Positions 26,629 through 37,000 of a stretch of DNA of 64,000 bases are shown here, in pieces. This DNA is from Membranihabitans marinus (lineage in GTDB: Bacteria > Bacteroidota > Bacteroidia > Chitinophagales > Saprospiraceae). The stretch spans positions 1 through 64,000 of the forward strand of contig NZ_JAJQYA010000008.1 of NCBI RefSeq assembly GCF_021729155.1, given 5' to 3'. Under the pieces are notes generated by a model. The model had not been told where the DNA came from and did not search any database. It saw nothing but the letters and a program-made list of their open reading frames with translations. Each line of letters opens with the position of its first letter. Positions within the stretch are counted from its first letter, which is position 1. The position numbers and the translations under genes were made by a program.

Positions 26629-29600
26629 ATGAAAAATCAATATTTCCTCTTCCTAGGTTTACTTCTAATCCTAAGCAATACTTCTTCCGCACAAGAACGA
26701 ATCTATCGATTCCCAGATGTATCCAAAGATCGTATCGTATTTTCGTATGCTGATGATTTGTATATCGTCAGCAAAAATGGTGGCCAAGCTAAAAAATTGA
26801 GTTCTCCACCGGGAGCAGAAACATCACCGCGGTTTTCACCAGATGGACAAACCATAGCCTTCTCTGGCAATTACGATGGAAGTGTGGATGTATTCACTTT
26901 GTCGGTCAATGGTGGAATCCCCAAACGAATCACTCATCACGGAATGAGGGAGACCGTTATTGATTGGAGTCCCAAAGGAGATCACATTCTATTCTCATCC
27001 TCAATGGAGAGCGGCAAGCAACGATTCAACCAATTCTATACCGTTCCAGTAGATGGAGGTCTGCCCCAGAAGTTGCCTTTGGAACAAGCAGAATTTGGAT
27101 CTTATTCACCAAATCAGTCCCACTTAGCATTTACCTATAAATCCAGAGTGTATAGAACATGGAAAAGATATAAAGGGGGTATGGCTGCAGATATTTTCAT
27201 ATTCAATCTCAATTCATACGAATCTGAAAACATTACCCAGAGTGACGACAACGATGAAATGCCCATGTGGCATGGCTCATTAATCTATTACCTATCCGAC
27301 AAAGATGATCGTGGAAGATATAATATTTGGAGATACGATACACAGACTAAAAAACATAAACAAATCACTCATTTCAAAGATTTCGATGTCCAATTTCCAT
27401 CCATTGGACCTGCAGACCTTGTTTTTGAACTCGGTGGACAACTCTATTTACTCGACCTTAAAACAGAAAAATATAGCCCCGTAAATATCGATATCATCGA
27501 TGATTATGAAAAGACAAAACCCAGAAATATTAGTCTAAGCAACCGAATAAGTAATATTCAACTATCTCCCAACGGCCAACGCGTACTGGTCGAAAGCAGA
27601 GGGGAAGTCTTAGACCTTCCGGCCGAAAAAGGTGCTACCTATAATCTCAGTCAGTCATCTGGTTCTGCAGAGCGATATCCCGCTTGGTCGCCCAATGGCA
27701 AAAAAATTGCCTATTGGAGTGATGAAAATGGAGAGTACCAATTACACTTATACGATTACCAATCCAGAAAACAAGAAGTCATCAGCAATTTCAAGGATGG
27801 ATATCGATATAAAATATGGTGGTCTCCCGATAGTAAAAAAATAGGTTTTATCGATCAAACTATGACGATTTACATCATGGACATCCACTCTAAAGAGCTG
27901 ACAAAAGTCGACCAAGGCAAATGGATGTATCAGGGTGATTTAAATAATTTCACCATGAGTTGGTCTTCTGATAGCCGATGGATCACCTATGACAGAGGTC
28001 TAGACAACAGAATGAATGCCCTATTTCTATTCGATGTGGAGAAGAAGGAGGTCCACCAAATCACTGCTGGCTTTTACAATTACAACAATCCAGTGTTTAG
28101 TCCTGATGGCAAATATCTATGTTTTCGCACCGATCAGAATTTCACCCCTCAATACAGTTCATTCGACAATAGTTGGGTATACACCTTAAGCAACCAAATA
28201 GGTTTGATACCATTAAATAAATCATTGCCATCTCCACTTTTAGCTCAAAACGACACAGTGGCATTTACTGAAGCCTCCCTTGAGAAGACTGATACTGTGG
28301 AAGAGAAATCTGCATCGTCAAAAAGTAGTGATACTTTACAAAAAGACAGTCTGGTTATCGATATCGATGGTATGGAATCCAGGGCTGTAATTCTTCCCCT
28401 AACAGCCGGATCTTTTCGGTCTATCTCTGCAATCGAGGGGAAAATTATTTATTTGAGAAATCCTATCCCTCATGCCAATGGGGAGAAAACCAAATTGCAG
28501 TATTATGACCTCAATGAACGCAAAGAAGAAACCATAATCGAAGATGTCAGCTTTTATGTATTGTCTCATGACCAGAAAAAAATACTGACGGGCAAACCCA
28601 ATAAAATGGGTATTATATCACCCAATTCTGGGCAAAAAATCGATAAAACCGTACCTGTGGGTGATTTGCAAATGAATCTAGATCCCAAAAAAGAATGGGA
28701 ACAAATATTCAACGAAGTATGGAGGATCGAAAGAGACTTTTTCTACGACAAGAATATGCACGGAACCAATTGGGCTCAATTGAAATCCCACTATGGCCAA
28801 CTCATTCAAAGTGCCCAAACAAGATCTGATGTCAACTACATATTAGGTGAATTAATTGGGGAACTCAATGCTTCTCATACTTATCGAGGTGGTGGTGACG
28901 ATGAATCTTCTAGAAGCGGAAATGTAGGTTACCTCGGTGTTGATTTTGAATATAAAAACGGCAGCTACCAGATTAAAAAAATAATAAGAGCAGCTCCTTG
29001 GGACAATGAAGTTAAATCTCCCCTATCCGAACCCGGCATAGATGTATCGGAAGGTGATTATATACTCGCCGTCAATGGAATCATGTTGACCCAGTATTCC
29101 GATCCTTGGGCTGCATTTTCAGGTTTGGCCAACAAGACGGTAGAATTATTGGTCGGTAAAACACCTTCTGTTGAAGAGGGTAAAAAAGTCTTTGTAAAAA
29201 CCCTCGATTCAGAAACTCGACTGAGAAATCTGTCTTGGATAGAAAAAAATAGACATTATGTCGACTCCGTATCTAATGGAGAAATAGGATATATCTACGT
29301 GCCGAGTACTGGACTAGATGGTCAAAAAGAATTGGTACGCATGTTTTATGGTCAGATACATAAATCTGGGCTAATCATCGATGAGCGCTTTAACAATGGG
29401 GGGCAAATACCCGATCGTTTTGTAGAATTACTCAATCGCCCCCCTTTGGCATACTGGGATGTAAGAGACGGAGAAACGTGGTCTTGGCCTCCAGTATCTC
29501 ATTTTGGTCCCAAAGCCATGTTAATCAATGGATGGTCTGGATCTGGAGGAGATGCTTTTCCTGACTATTTCAGAAAAGCGGGCTTAGGACCTTTAATTGG

Positions 29601-29880
29601 CACCAAAACATGGGGTGGGTTAATAGGCATAACAGGAGCACCTAGTTTAATTGATGGTGGAGGAATAACTGCCCCTACTTTTAGAATGTATAACCCAGAC
29701 GGCAGTTGGTTTCCCGAAGGTAAAGGGGTAGTTCCCGATATAGAAGTATTGGAAGACCCAACCGCATTGGCCAAAGGCAAAGACATCCAATTGGATGAAG
29801 CAATTAAATATATACAGAATGAATTAAAAACTGCGCCAAAACGCATTCCCGCGGTTCCAAAAGTCGAGAAACGAAATTAA
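26629..29880 (+). CDS. Tricorn-type S41 protease
   Basis: A 1083-aa exported protease (signal peptide 1-21, ending SSAQ). It has an N-terminal six-bladed propeller (~22-320) and a second propeller (~325-530), each with PxFSPDGQ-like repeats. An Ala/Ser/Asp-rich linker (~545-575) precedes a C1 helical domain (~690-760), a PDZ domain (~765-860, YLGVDFEYKNGSYQIKKI) and an S41 serine protease domain (~880-1060). The probable nucleophile is Ser972 in GWSGSGGDAFPDY. It degrades peptides in the periplasm. Tricorn homologues are common in Bacteroidota. It is monocistronic; an AT-rich 199-bp gap follows. Confidence 0.93.
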   Translation: MKNQYFLFLGLLLILSNTSSAQERIYRFPDVSKDRIVFSYADDLYIVSKNGGQAKKLSSPPGAETSPRFSPDGQTIAFSGNYDGSVDVFTLSVNGGIPKRITHHGMRETVIDWSPKGDHILFSSSMESGKQRFNQFYTVPVDGGLPQKLPLEQAEFGSYSPNQSHLAFTYKSRVYRTWKRYKGGMAADIFIFNLNSYESENITQSDDNDEMPMWHGSLIYYLSDKDDRGRYNIWRYDTQTKKHKQITHFKDFDVQFPSIGPADLVFELGGQLYLLDLKTEKYSPVNIDIIDDYEKTKPRNISLSNRISNIQLSPNGQRVLVESRGEVLDLPAEKGATYNLSQSSGSAERYPAWSPNGKKIAYWSDENGEYQLHLYDYQSRKQEVISNFKDGYRYKIWWSPDSKKIGFIDQTMTIYIMDIHSKELTKVDQGKWMYQGDLNNFTMSWSSDSRWITYDRGLDNRMNALFLFDVEKKEVHQITAGFYNYNNPVFSPDGKYLCFRTDQNFTPQYSSFDNSWVYTLSNQIGLIPLNKSLPSPLLAQNDTVAFTEASLEKTDTVEEKSASSKSSDTLQKDSLVIDIDGMESRAVILPLTAGSFRSISAIEGKIIYLRNPIPHANGEKTKLQYYDLNERKEETIIEDVSFYVLSHDQKKILTGKPNKMGIISPNSGQKIDKTVPVGDLQMNLDPKKEWEQIFNEVWRIERDFFYDKNMHGTNWAQLKSHYGQLIQSAQTRSDVNYILGELIGELNASHTYRGGGDDESSRSGNVGYLGVDFEYKNGSYQIKKIIRAAPWDNEVKSPLSEPGIDVSEGDYILAVNGIMLTQYSDPWAAFSGLANKTVELLVGKTPSVEEGKKVFVKTLDSETRLRNLSWIEKNRHYVDSVSNGEIGYIYVPSTGLDGQKELVRMFYGQIHKSGLIIDERFNNGGQIPDRFVELLNRPPLAYWDVRDGETWSWPPVSHFGPKAMLINGWSGSGGDAFPDYFRKAGLGPLIGTKTWGGLIGITGAPSLIDGGGITAPTFRMYNPDGSWFPEGKGVVPDIEVLEDPTALAKGKDIQLDEAIKYIQNELKTAPKRIPAVPKVEKRN

Positions 29881-30079
29881 AACTTCTCATAGATTTGTGA
29901 TTATGGGAATTTAAAATGGTATTGATGTCAATCGATAGAGAAACTATAGGGAGAAAATTATTGTACATACTGTGATCATAAATCTCTAGGGCAAAATCAA
30001 TCTAAGAGAACGATGTGACTAGATATACAATGAAATTTCCTACTTTTAGCATCCATTTTATAAATCATAGAAAGCTAAA

Positions 30080-30748
30080 ATGATAAACCCTAAACAAATT
30101 GTTGGAGAGAAAGCCGCGGAATATATAAAACCTGGAATGAAAGTGGGATTGGGCACAGGGTCTACTGCCTATTTTACTACCCTAAAAGTGGGACAGTTAG
30201 TAAAAGAAGGACTAGATATTCAATGTGTACCTACTTCAAAAAGTACTGAAAAATTGGCTAAAGAGCTCAATATTCCACTAATTGATATAGCTTCGGTGGA
30301 TGAATTGGACATAACCATCGATGGTGCCGATGAGGTAGACCAGAATAAGCACTTAATCAAAGGTGGCGGAGCAGCCCACACCAGAGAAAAAATAGTGGCT
30401 TCCATTACCAAACACTATATTATTATAGTGGATCAAAGTAAACTGGTCAAGACATTAGGTACTTTTAAACTGCCTGTTGAAATCATTCCTTTTGCCAAGG
30501 AAATAAGTCAACGACAAGTAGAAGCATTGGGATGTACTAGTGATTGGAGGTTAAAAGAAGATGGTGAAATTTTAATTTCTGACAATGGGAACTATATTCT
30601 GGATTGTAATTTTCACTCTATACCAGACCCAGCTAACCTCAATCAAAAACTAAACATGATACCAGGTGTTGTAGAAAATGGACTCTTCGTAGGTATGGCC
30701 AATACTATAATAAGTGGAGATCAAAACGGACACCTGACGATATTTTAA
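30080..30748 (+). CDS. rpiA: Ribose-5-phosphate isomerase A
   Basis: Interconverts ribose 5-phosphate and ribulose 5-phosphate in the pentose phosphate pathway. The 222-aa length is normal. Motifs are GTGST (25-29), the DGADEVD segment (about 81-87) with catalytic Asp, KGGGAAHTREK (~94-104) with the phosphate- and base-acting residues, and IPGVVENGLF near the C terminus. It lies 20 bp upstream of the YqeY-like gene, so the two are co-transcribed. Confidence 0.95.
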   Translation: MINPKQIVGEKAAEYIKPGMKVGLGTGSTAYFTTLKVGQLVKEGLDIQCVPTSKSTEKLAKELNIPLIDIASVDELDITIDGADEVDQNKHLIKGGGAAHTREKIVASITKHYIIIVDQSKLVKTLGTFKLPVEIIPFAKEISQRQVEALGCTSDWRLKEDGEILISDNGNYILDCNFHSIPDPANLNQKLNMIPGVVENGLFVGMANTIISGDQNGHLTIF

Positions 30749-30768
30749 TAACTTAAGTAATAATAAAC

Positions 30769-31218
30769 ATGACATTAGAAGAAAAAGTGCAAAAAAAGAT
30801 GGTCGCCGCCATGAAAGCAAAAGATAAAGATCAATTGCGCACACTTAGAGCCATTAAATCTGAGCTTTTGTTATTGAAAACAGATGGTTCTGGCGATGAA
30901 GTAGATGAAGCAAAAGAGCTGAAACTCATCCAAAAAATGGTAAAATCCCGACAGGAGTCCATGGATATTTATCAAAAAGAAAACAGAGAAGATTTGGCGG
31001 AAAAAGAAGCCATAGAAATAGAACATATTAAAGCATTCTTACCCGCCCAACTGAGTACAGAGGAGGTTACCGCAGCCATTACTGCCATAATTGAAGAAAC
31101 TGGAGCATCGTCAATGGCCGACATGGGAAAAGTAATGGGAATAGCTCAACAAAAAATTGGTGGACAAGCCGATGGAAAAACCATAGCACAGATTGTGAAA
31201 CAAGTGTTGGCATCATAA
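30769..31218 (+). CDS. GatB/YqeY domain-containing protein
   Basis: A 149-aa free-standing YqeY domain, the helical tail domain of GatB, normally bound to tRNA. The sequence starts LEEKVQKKMVAAMKAKDKDQLRTLRAIKSELL, the conserved first helices. A later segment (GASSMADMGKVMGI) matches the second helical bundle. It has no catalytic residues. The role in free-standing form is not known; an RNA or translation factor role is inferred. It is the second gene after rpiA and is followed by a terminator. Confidence 0.93.
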   Translation: MTLEEKVQKKMVAAMKAKDKDQLRTLRAIKSELLLLKTDGSGDEVDEAKELKLIQKMVKSRQESMDIYQKENREDLAEKEAIEIEHIKAFLPAQLSTEEVTAAITAIIEETGASSMADMGKVMGIAQQKIGGQADGKTIAQIVKQVLAS

Positions 31219-31284
31219 ATCCATCTAATATTCACAGATGATTTATACTTTTACTCTTTCATTCTGTGATATTGAAAATAAAAC

Positions 31285-31320
31285 GAGGTTGTTTGGTTGA
31301 CAGACAACCTCTTTTTATTT
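31285..31320 (+). terminator. Rho-independent terminator after the rpiA operon
   Basis: Stem arms GAGGTTGT and ACAACCTC with a loop of about 11 nt, followed by TTTTTATTT. It is 66 bp downstream of the YqeY stop codon, in a 301-bp gap that shows nothing else. Confidence 0.83.
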
Positions 31321-31519
31321 ACTTCCCTGTCTCTTGCTTGTTCCAAACAAGGTAGACTTATACCAAAAGTGCTTATAATTGCATTTCTTCAATACACTAT
31401 CAATTAGAACATACTGGCCCACATCAAATGAGTCTAATTAAAACAAGAGATTTATTAATAAAATAACCCCTCAAAATCACAGAAATACTATATTTATAGA
31501 ATAAATACTAACGGCCAAG

Positions 31520-31963
31520 ATGAAAAATATTATAATACTCTCCTTACTAATATCAATGTGTACGAGTTGCGCCACAATATTTACTGGAACTTCTGACATT
31601 ATCCATTTTGATTCTAGTCCTAGTGGAGCCATGATATACAAAGATGGACTGGAAGTGTGCAGAACCCCTTGTTCGGTACCGATGAAACGATCGATTCAAG
31701 ATGTCGATATTGAAATGAAATTGGATGGATACGAAACCAGACTCTTTAGGCTCGATAGAGAATTCAACGTGGTGAGTATCCTCAATTTGGGTTTTTTAGT
31801 TGGCTGGGCCATTGATGCCGTATCCGGATCGCTGATGAAATACGACAGAAAAGCCTATGACCTAGAGCTTACTCCTAATCAAAAATATGGTCAGCTTACA
31901 CCAAAAACCATTGAGATCAATACCGTGAAACGAACAGTGGATGTTTATTATGTCGGGGAATGA
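31520..31963 (+). CDS. PEGA-domain lipoprotein
   Basis: A 147-aa lipoprotein with a clear lipobox (SMCTSC, Cys17). Residues ~30-75 form a PEGA-like beta domain, with SSPSGAMIYKDG as its opening and TPCSVPM in place of the second strand. A hydrophobic stretch (VSILNLGFLVGWAIDAVSG, ~86-104) follows. These lipoproteins in Bacteroidota are surface or periplasmic, and their ligand is unknown. The gene is alone, with gaps of about 300 bp upstream and 530 bp downstream. Confidence 0.8.
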   Translation: MKNIIILSLLISMCTSCATIFTGTSDIIHFDSSPSGAMIYKDGLEVCRTPCSVPMKRSIQDVDIEMKLDGYETRLFRLDREFNVVSILNLGFLVGWAIDAVSGSLMKYDRKAYDLELTPNQKYGQLTPKTIEINTVKRTVDVYYVGE

Positions 31964-32429
31964 CCATAATTAATGAACCTTCCTCTATTATGTATATTTC
32001 TCAGAATAATAGCCTAGACTTTATTTAAAGAATAGTCAATCAATCTATTATCATCTCCGCTTATTTGATAAAGGATTAATTCTACAGAAACTTTACTTTA
32101 AAATTTATAAACAGAATTTTTTCGGAAAAATCCGTCCTCGAATTCAATGGATATTATTCAATATTCTCTCCTATTCAGAATTACCATCACTCGAATTAGA
32201 ACCCATTTCAACTTATTTTGATTGGAAAATAGATTTATAGTGAATTCAGCATAATTTTCTGCCCATTAAACTTTTTGATTTAAAATATTGGATTCAATAT
32301 CGCTATCTTATAGGAAAAGCCAGCATATCTGCCGTCTGACCGGCTAGAATTTATTATACCACTTCGAAATACATATTGAAAAAATCAAATAGGTGAATTT
32401 CATAATTATATCTTAAATAAAGACAAAAT

Positions 32430-32453
32430 AATTAGTTGCACATACAACCAATT
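32430..32453. promoter_or_regulatory. MarR-type operator (inverted repeat)
   Basis: AATTAGTTG (32430-32438) and CAACCAATT (32445-32453) form a 9-bp inverted repeat with one mismatch and a 6-bp spacer. It lies just upstream of the TAGTTTTG box, where binding would block polymerase. Autoregulation by the MarR protein of the same operon is the natural reading. Confidence 0.6.
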
Positions 32454-32464
32454 ATTATTTTGAG

Positions 32465-32472
32465 TAGTTTTG
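32465..32472 (+). promoter_or_regulatory. -7 promoter box of the RND efflux operon
   Basis: TAGTTTTG fits TAnnTTTG and ends 24 bp before the marR-like start codon. The operator is 11 bp upstream. Confidence 0.5.
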
Positions 32473-32496
32473 CGAGCAATTGCGAAATCGTAAACT

Positions 32497-32946
32497 ATGG
32501 ATAAAATTGTAAACCAAGAAGGTCTGATACCGATGATGGCTAAACTCTCAAAAGAGTTTAGAGCCTTAGTTATGGAAAAATTTCAAAAAAATGGCATTCA
32601 ACTCAATAAAGAACAAGCCATTATTTTAAAAATACTTACTGATGTTAATGAATGTCCACAAAATGACTTGGCATTAGTTACCTCTAGAGACAAAACGACT
32701 TTGACACGATTATTGACGACCATGGAAAAAAAGAGTCTGATCCAGCGTAGACAATGTAAATCCGATAAGAGAGTCAACCTTGTTTCTATTACAGATACCG
32801 GTTTGATAGCATTTAAAGAAGCCGAACCCATTCTTACTACCATCTTGGACGATGCAGTAACAGGAATTGAAGAACACAGGATTAATGAGGCCAAATTACT
32901 TATAAAAGATATATACAATAACTTAAACATACCATATGAAAAATAA
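32497..32946 (+). CDS. MarR family transcriptional regulator
   Basis: A 149-aa winged-helix repressor. The HTH and wing are at about 45-105 (NECPQNDLALVTSRDKTTLTRLLTTMEKKSLIQRRQ...DKRVNLVSITDTG), with helices at both ends for dimerisation. The HTH contact helix (SRDKTTLTRLL) and a wing with DKR are typical. It is the first gene of the efflux operon and overlaps the adaptor gene by 11 bp. It should bind the inverted repeat at 32430-32453 and release it when a drug-like ligand is present (inferred). Confidence 0.92.
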   Translation: MDKIVNQEGLIPMMAKLSKEFRALVMEKFQKNGIQLNKEQAIILKILTDVNECPQNDLALVTSRDKTTLTRLLTTMEKKSLIQRRQCKSDKRVNLVSITDTGLIAFKEAEPILTTILDDAVTGIEEHRINEAKLLIKDIYNNLNIPYEK

Positions 32947-34066
32947 TGCCAATATTATACGATTGATCACCGGTATAATTTTAGGAGGATTAATTATTGT
33001 GGGATCCATTTTACTGTCCCAACAGATAGTTTCGGCCAAGGAAAAACCTCAGACCCAGGTAAATAAAACCATTACGAAAACATATGCACAAACGGTAAAA
33101 AATTCTGAAATTCCTATTATCATTGAGGAAAAGGGAAGTCTAGAAGCCCTGCATAAGGTAGAACTTTATTCTGAAGTACAGGGAGTTCTTAAAACAGCCT
33201 CTAAATTGTTCAAGCCTGGACAGACCTATGCTAACGGAGAGGTGATTATGGAAATAGACGATGCCGAATTTAATGCGGGATTAATTGCTCAAAAATCGAT
33301 TTTATACAATCTAATTGCTCAGGTAATGCCTGACCTCAACTTAGACTATCCAGAGGTTTTTGACAAATGGAATCAATATCTCAATCAATTTGATATTCAC
33401 AAGAAAGTGACCAGTCTACCTGAATTTGACAATGACAAGGAAAAATTTTTCATCAATAGTAAAAACATTGTTTCGACTTACTACAACATTAAAAACCTAG
33501 AGGAGAGACATAAAAAATATACACTTCGCGTTCCGTTTCACAGTATTGTTACCGAAGCTATGGTATATCCAGGCACTTTGATCCGATCCGGTCAAAAACT
33601 GGGTAGTATCATAAACCCCAGTCAGTATGAATTAGCGGTGTCTGTCAATGAATCCTATAAAGACTATCTAATGATAGGAAAGAGCGTCGTCTTGTATAAT
33701 TTAGAGAAGACTCAGTCGTGGAAGGGACGTATCGCCAGAATAGACGCTACCGTTAACACGACTACTCAAGGAATAAAGGTATATATCGAAGTGTCGGGCA
33801 AAGGACTTAAAGAAGGTATGTATTTATCGGCTGAACTCGAGGGCAGATCCATAGAACAAGGCTATGAAGTATCGAGAAAATTGTTGGTTAACAATTCTCA
33901 AATCTATATTATCGAAGATCAAAAACTTAAATTAATACCGGTAGACGTAGAATATTTCAAAAGTAAGACGGCTATTATATCCAATCTAGTCGATGGTAGT
34001 CAGTTGTTAGAAAATCCTATTCCCGGTGCCTATGAAGGTATGATCGTAGAAGTCATCAATCACTAA
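32936..34066 (+). CDS. RND efflux periplasmic adaptor subunit
   Basis: A 376-aa membrane-fusion protein. It has an N-terminal membrane anchor (8-27) and a lipoyl/barrel-sandwich hybrid domain with two halves (about 62-105 and 195-225, GSLEALHKVELYSEVQGVL and FHSIVTEAMVYPGTLI). The helical insert is short, followed by a beta-barrel domain (~225-300). It links the inner-membrane pump to the outer-membrane channel. It is the second gene of the marR-RND-tolC operon and starts inside the marR-like gene. Confidence 0.93.
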   Translation: MKNNANIIRLITGIILGGLIIVGSILLSQQIVSAKEKPQTQVNKTITKTYAQTVKNSEIPIIIEEKGSLEALHKVELYSEVQGVLKTASKLFKPGQTYANGEVIMEIDDAEFNAGLIAQKSILYNLIAQVMPDLNLDYPEVFDKWNQYLNQFDIHKKVTSLPEFDNDKEKFFINSKNIVSTYYNIKNLEERHKKYTLRVPFHSIVTEAMVYPGTLIRSGQKLGSIINPSQYELAVSVNESYKDYLMIGKSVVLYNLEKTQSWKGRIARIDATVNTTTQGIKVYIEVSGKGLKEGMYLSAELEGRSIEQGYEVSRKLLVNNSQIYIIEDQKLKLIPVDVEYFKSKTAIISNLVDGSQLLENPIPGAYEGMIVEVINH

Positions 34067-34086
34067 GGACAGCATAAACAAAAGTC

Positions 34087-37000
34087 ATGAAAAGTATTAT
34101 CACATTTTTTATTAAGTATTCCGTAGCTGTCAATATCGTTGTTCTGGCATTTATAATTTTTGGATTTATTGGAATGCGGTCCATGAAATCTAGCTTTTTC
34201 CCCCTGGTTGAATCCAAAATCATTACTATACAAGCGACCTACCCTGGAGCGTCACCTCAAGAAATCGAGGAAGGCGTAGTTCTAAAGATTGAAGAGAATC
34301 TAAAAGGCTTATTGGGAATTGATCGAGTCACATCAGTTTCCAACGAAAATGCCGGTTTGATTACCGTTGAAATATTGAATGGCTACGATATCGATGTAGT
34401 ACTGGCCGATGTCAAAAATGCTGTAGATAGAGTCCCCTCCTATCCTACCGGAATGGAACCATTGGTGGTGGGCAAACTGGAAAACATTCGACAAACCATA
34501 TCATTTGTTGTCTCCGGTGAAAATGTCCCCCTTAAAAGTTTAAAAGAAATATCTCAACGCGTGGAAAAGGACATCCGAAAAATGGATGGAATCACACAAA
34601 TCGATATAACCGGATATCCACTTGAAGAAATTGAAATAGCCGTTAGAGAATTGGATTTACTCGCCTATGATTTGACCATTGACGATGTGGCCGCTGCTGT
34701 TTCGAATGAAAATCTATTGACTACTGGGGGAAATATAAAAACAGATACGGAAGAATATTTGATTCGAGCCAAAAACAGAGCCTATCACGCCGATGATTTG
34801 GACAATATTGTAGTCAAAACCAATATCGATGGTAGTGTTGTGTTGTTGCGAGATGTGGCTTCAGTTAACGACATCTTTCAAGAGACGCCAAATGCCAGTT
34901 ATTTTAACGGCAACCTAGCTGTCAACATCAATATCAGCAATACCAATATTGAAGATTTGATCTCAAGTGCTGATAAAATCAAAGAATACATCGAAGATTT
35001 CAATCAAAGATATAGCAACATACAGTTATCAGTGGTGAGCGATAGCAGCGTTACCTTAACACAGCGGACACAGTTGCTCACCGAAAATGCCATTATAGGT
35101 ATTCTGTTGGTATTATTCTTTTTGTCTTTGTTTCTCAATACGAAATTGGCCTTCTGGGTAGCTTTTGGACTACCGATTTCATTTTTGGGGATGTTTATTT
35201 TTGCAGCTCATATCGGTGTGACCATCAATGTACTTTCTCTTTTTGGGATGATCATCGTTATTGGGATATTGGTGGATGACGGTATTGTGATTGCAGAGAA
35301 CATCTACCATCATTTTGAGAAAGGAAAATCACCTGTCCAAGCAGCGATTGATGGAACGATGGAGGTATTACCTCCCATTATTTCTGCCATTTTGACCACG
35401 GTATTGGCCTTTTCTACCTTCCTGTTTTTGGACGGAAGAATTGGTGACGTATTTGGAGAAGTCTCTGTCATAGTAATATTGACATTAGCAGTATCACTGA
35501 TCGAAGCCCTAATTATTCTACCTGCTCACGTAGCTCATTCCACGGCGTTGGTTCGGGAAGAAAACCGAAAGCCCAACCACAGTGTCTTCGGAAAAATTTT
35601 CACTAGCTTGCGCTCTATCAATAAGTATGGAGACAAGATCATGGTCTTCCTAAGAGATCGTTTTTACGCTCCCTTTCTCAAATTTGCACTCAATAATAAG
35701 TTTTTAACTTTCTCCATTTTCCTCGGATTATTTATAATTACCATAGGCAGTATCCAAGGGGGAATTGTACGAACTACCTTCTTTCCCAATATTGCCTCGG
35801 ATAGGATTCAGATCAGTTTAAAAATGCCAGAAGGGACCTATGAAGGCATCACCGATTCATTGTCACAAATAATAGAAGCAGCAGCATGGGAAGTCAACGA
35901 AGTATACACCGAAAAACAGGAGGGCAACCTACAGGTCGTTGAAAATATAGTAAAAAGAATAGGACCAGGATCTGCTGTATCCACCATTACCATAAATTTA
36001 CTTCCAGGTGAACTTCGAAATTTTCCTTCCTATGAAATCACAAATGCCATCCGGGATAAAGTGGGCCCCATTGAAGGAGTAGAAAGTCTAGTGTTTGGAT
36101 CAGGATCCAATTTTGGGGGAAGTCCTGTGGCCGTTTCACTTTTGGGGAACAACATTCCAGATTTAAAGGCCGCCAAAACGGAACTCAAATCAGCCCTATC
36201 CAATATTACTCTATTGAAGGATGTGACCGACAATGATCCCGCAGGTATTAAAGAAATTCAAATTGATCTTAAAGAAAATGCCCATCTTCTCGGTCTAACC
36301 ACCAAATCGGTAATGAGTCAAGTACGTAACAGTTTCTTTGGATTTCAAGTACAGCGTTTCCAAAGAGGAGAGGATGAAATCAAGGTATGGGTTCGATATG
36401 ATCGCGAGAGTCGGTCGACCATTCAACAACTAGATCAAATGAAAATCAATACACCGAGTGGAGATCTTGTGGCCTTGGGAGAGATTGCCGACTACGATAT
36501 CATTAGAGGAGAGGTCGCCATTAATCACCTAGACGGACAGCGAGAAATTCAAGTTACTGCAGACCTTAAAGATCCCAGCGCCAGCGCCACCGATATTATT
36601 GAAGAAATCAGAACCAGTATTTTCCCTGCTATTCAGGCTAAATACCCTACAGTAACAGCCCTGTATGAAGGTCAAAATAGAGAGGCCAATAAGTTTACCA
36701 TTTCGGCAAAAGTGGTTTTCCCCATTGTCATCGCTTTGATATATATCGTTATTGCATTTGCATTTCGATCATATTCTCAGCCTTTGCTTCTGTTGTTATT
36801 GGTACCCTTTAGCATGACGGCGGTTTCTCTAGGTCATTGGATTCATGGATTTCCGTTAAACATACTGTCACTATTGGGGATTATCGCCCTTATCGGAATT
36901 ATGGTAAACGACGGCTTAGTGCTCATTAGTAAATTCAATGGAAACCTCAAAGCGGGAATGGAATTTGACGAGGCATTATATGAGGCTGGAAAATCTAGAT

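Larger units (their letters stand above)
31964..32496. other. Intergenic region with efflux-operon promoter at its right end
   Basis: About 530 bp without a gene. The left 460 bp shows nothing I can name. The right end holds the MarR-type operator (32430-32453) and a -7 box (32465-32472). Confidence 0.6.
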
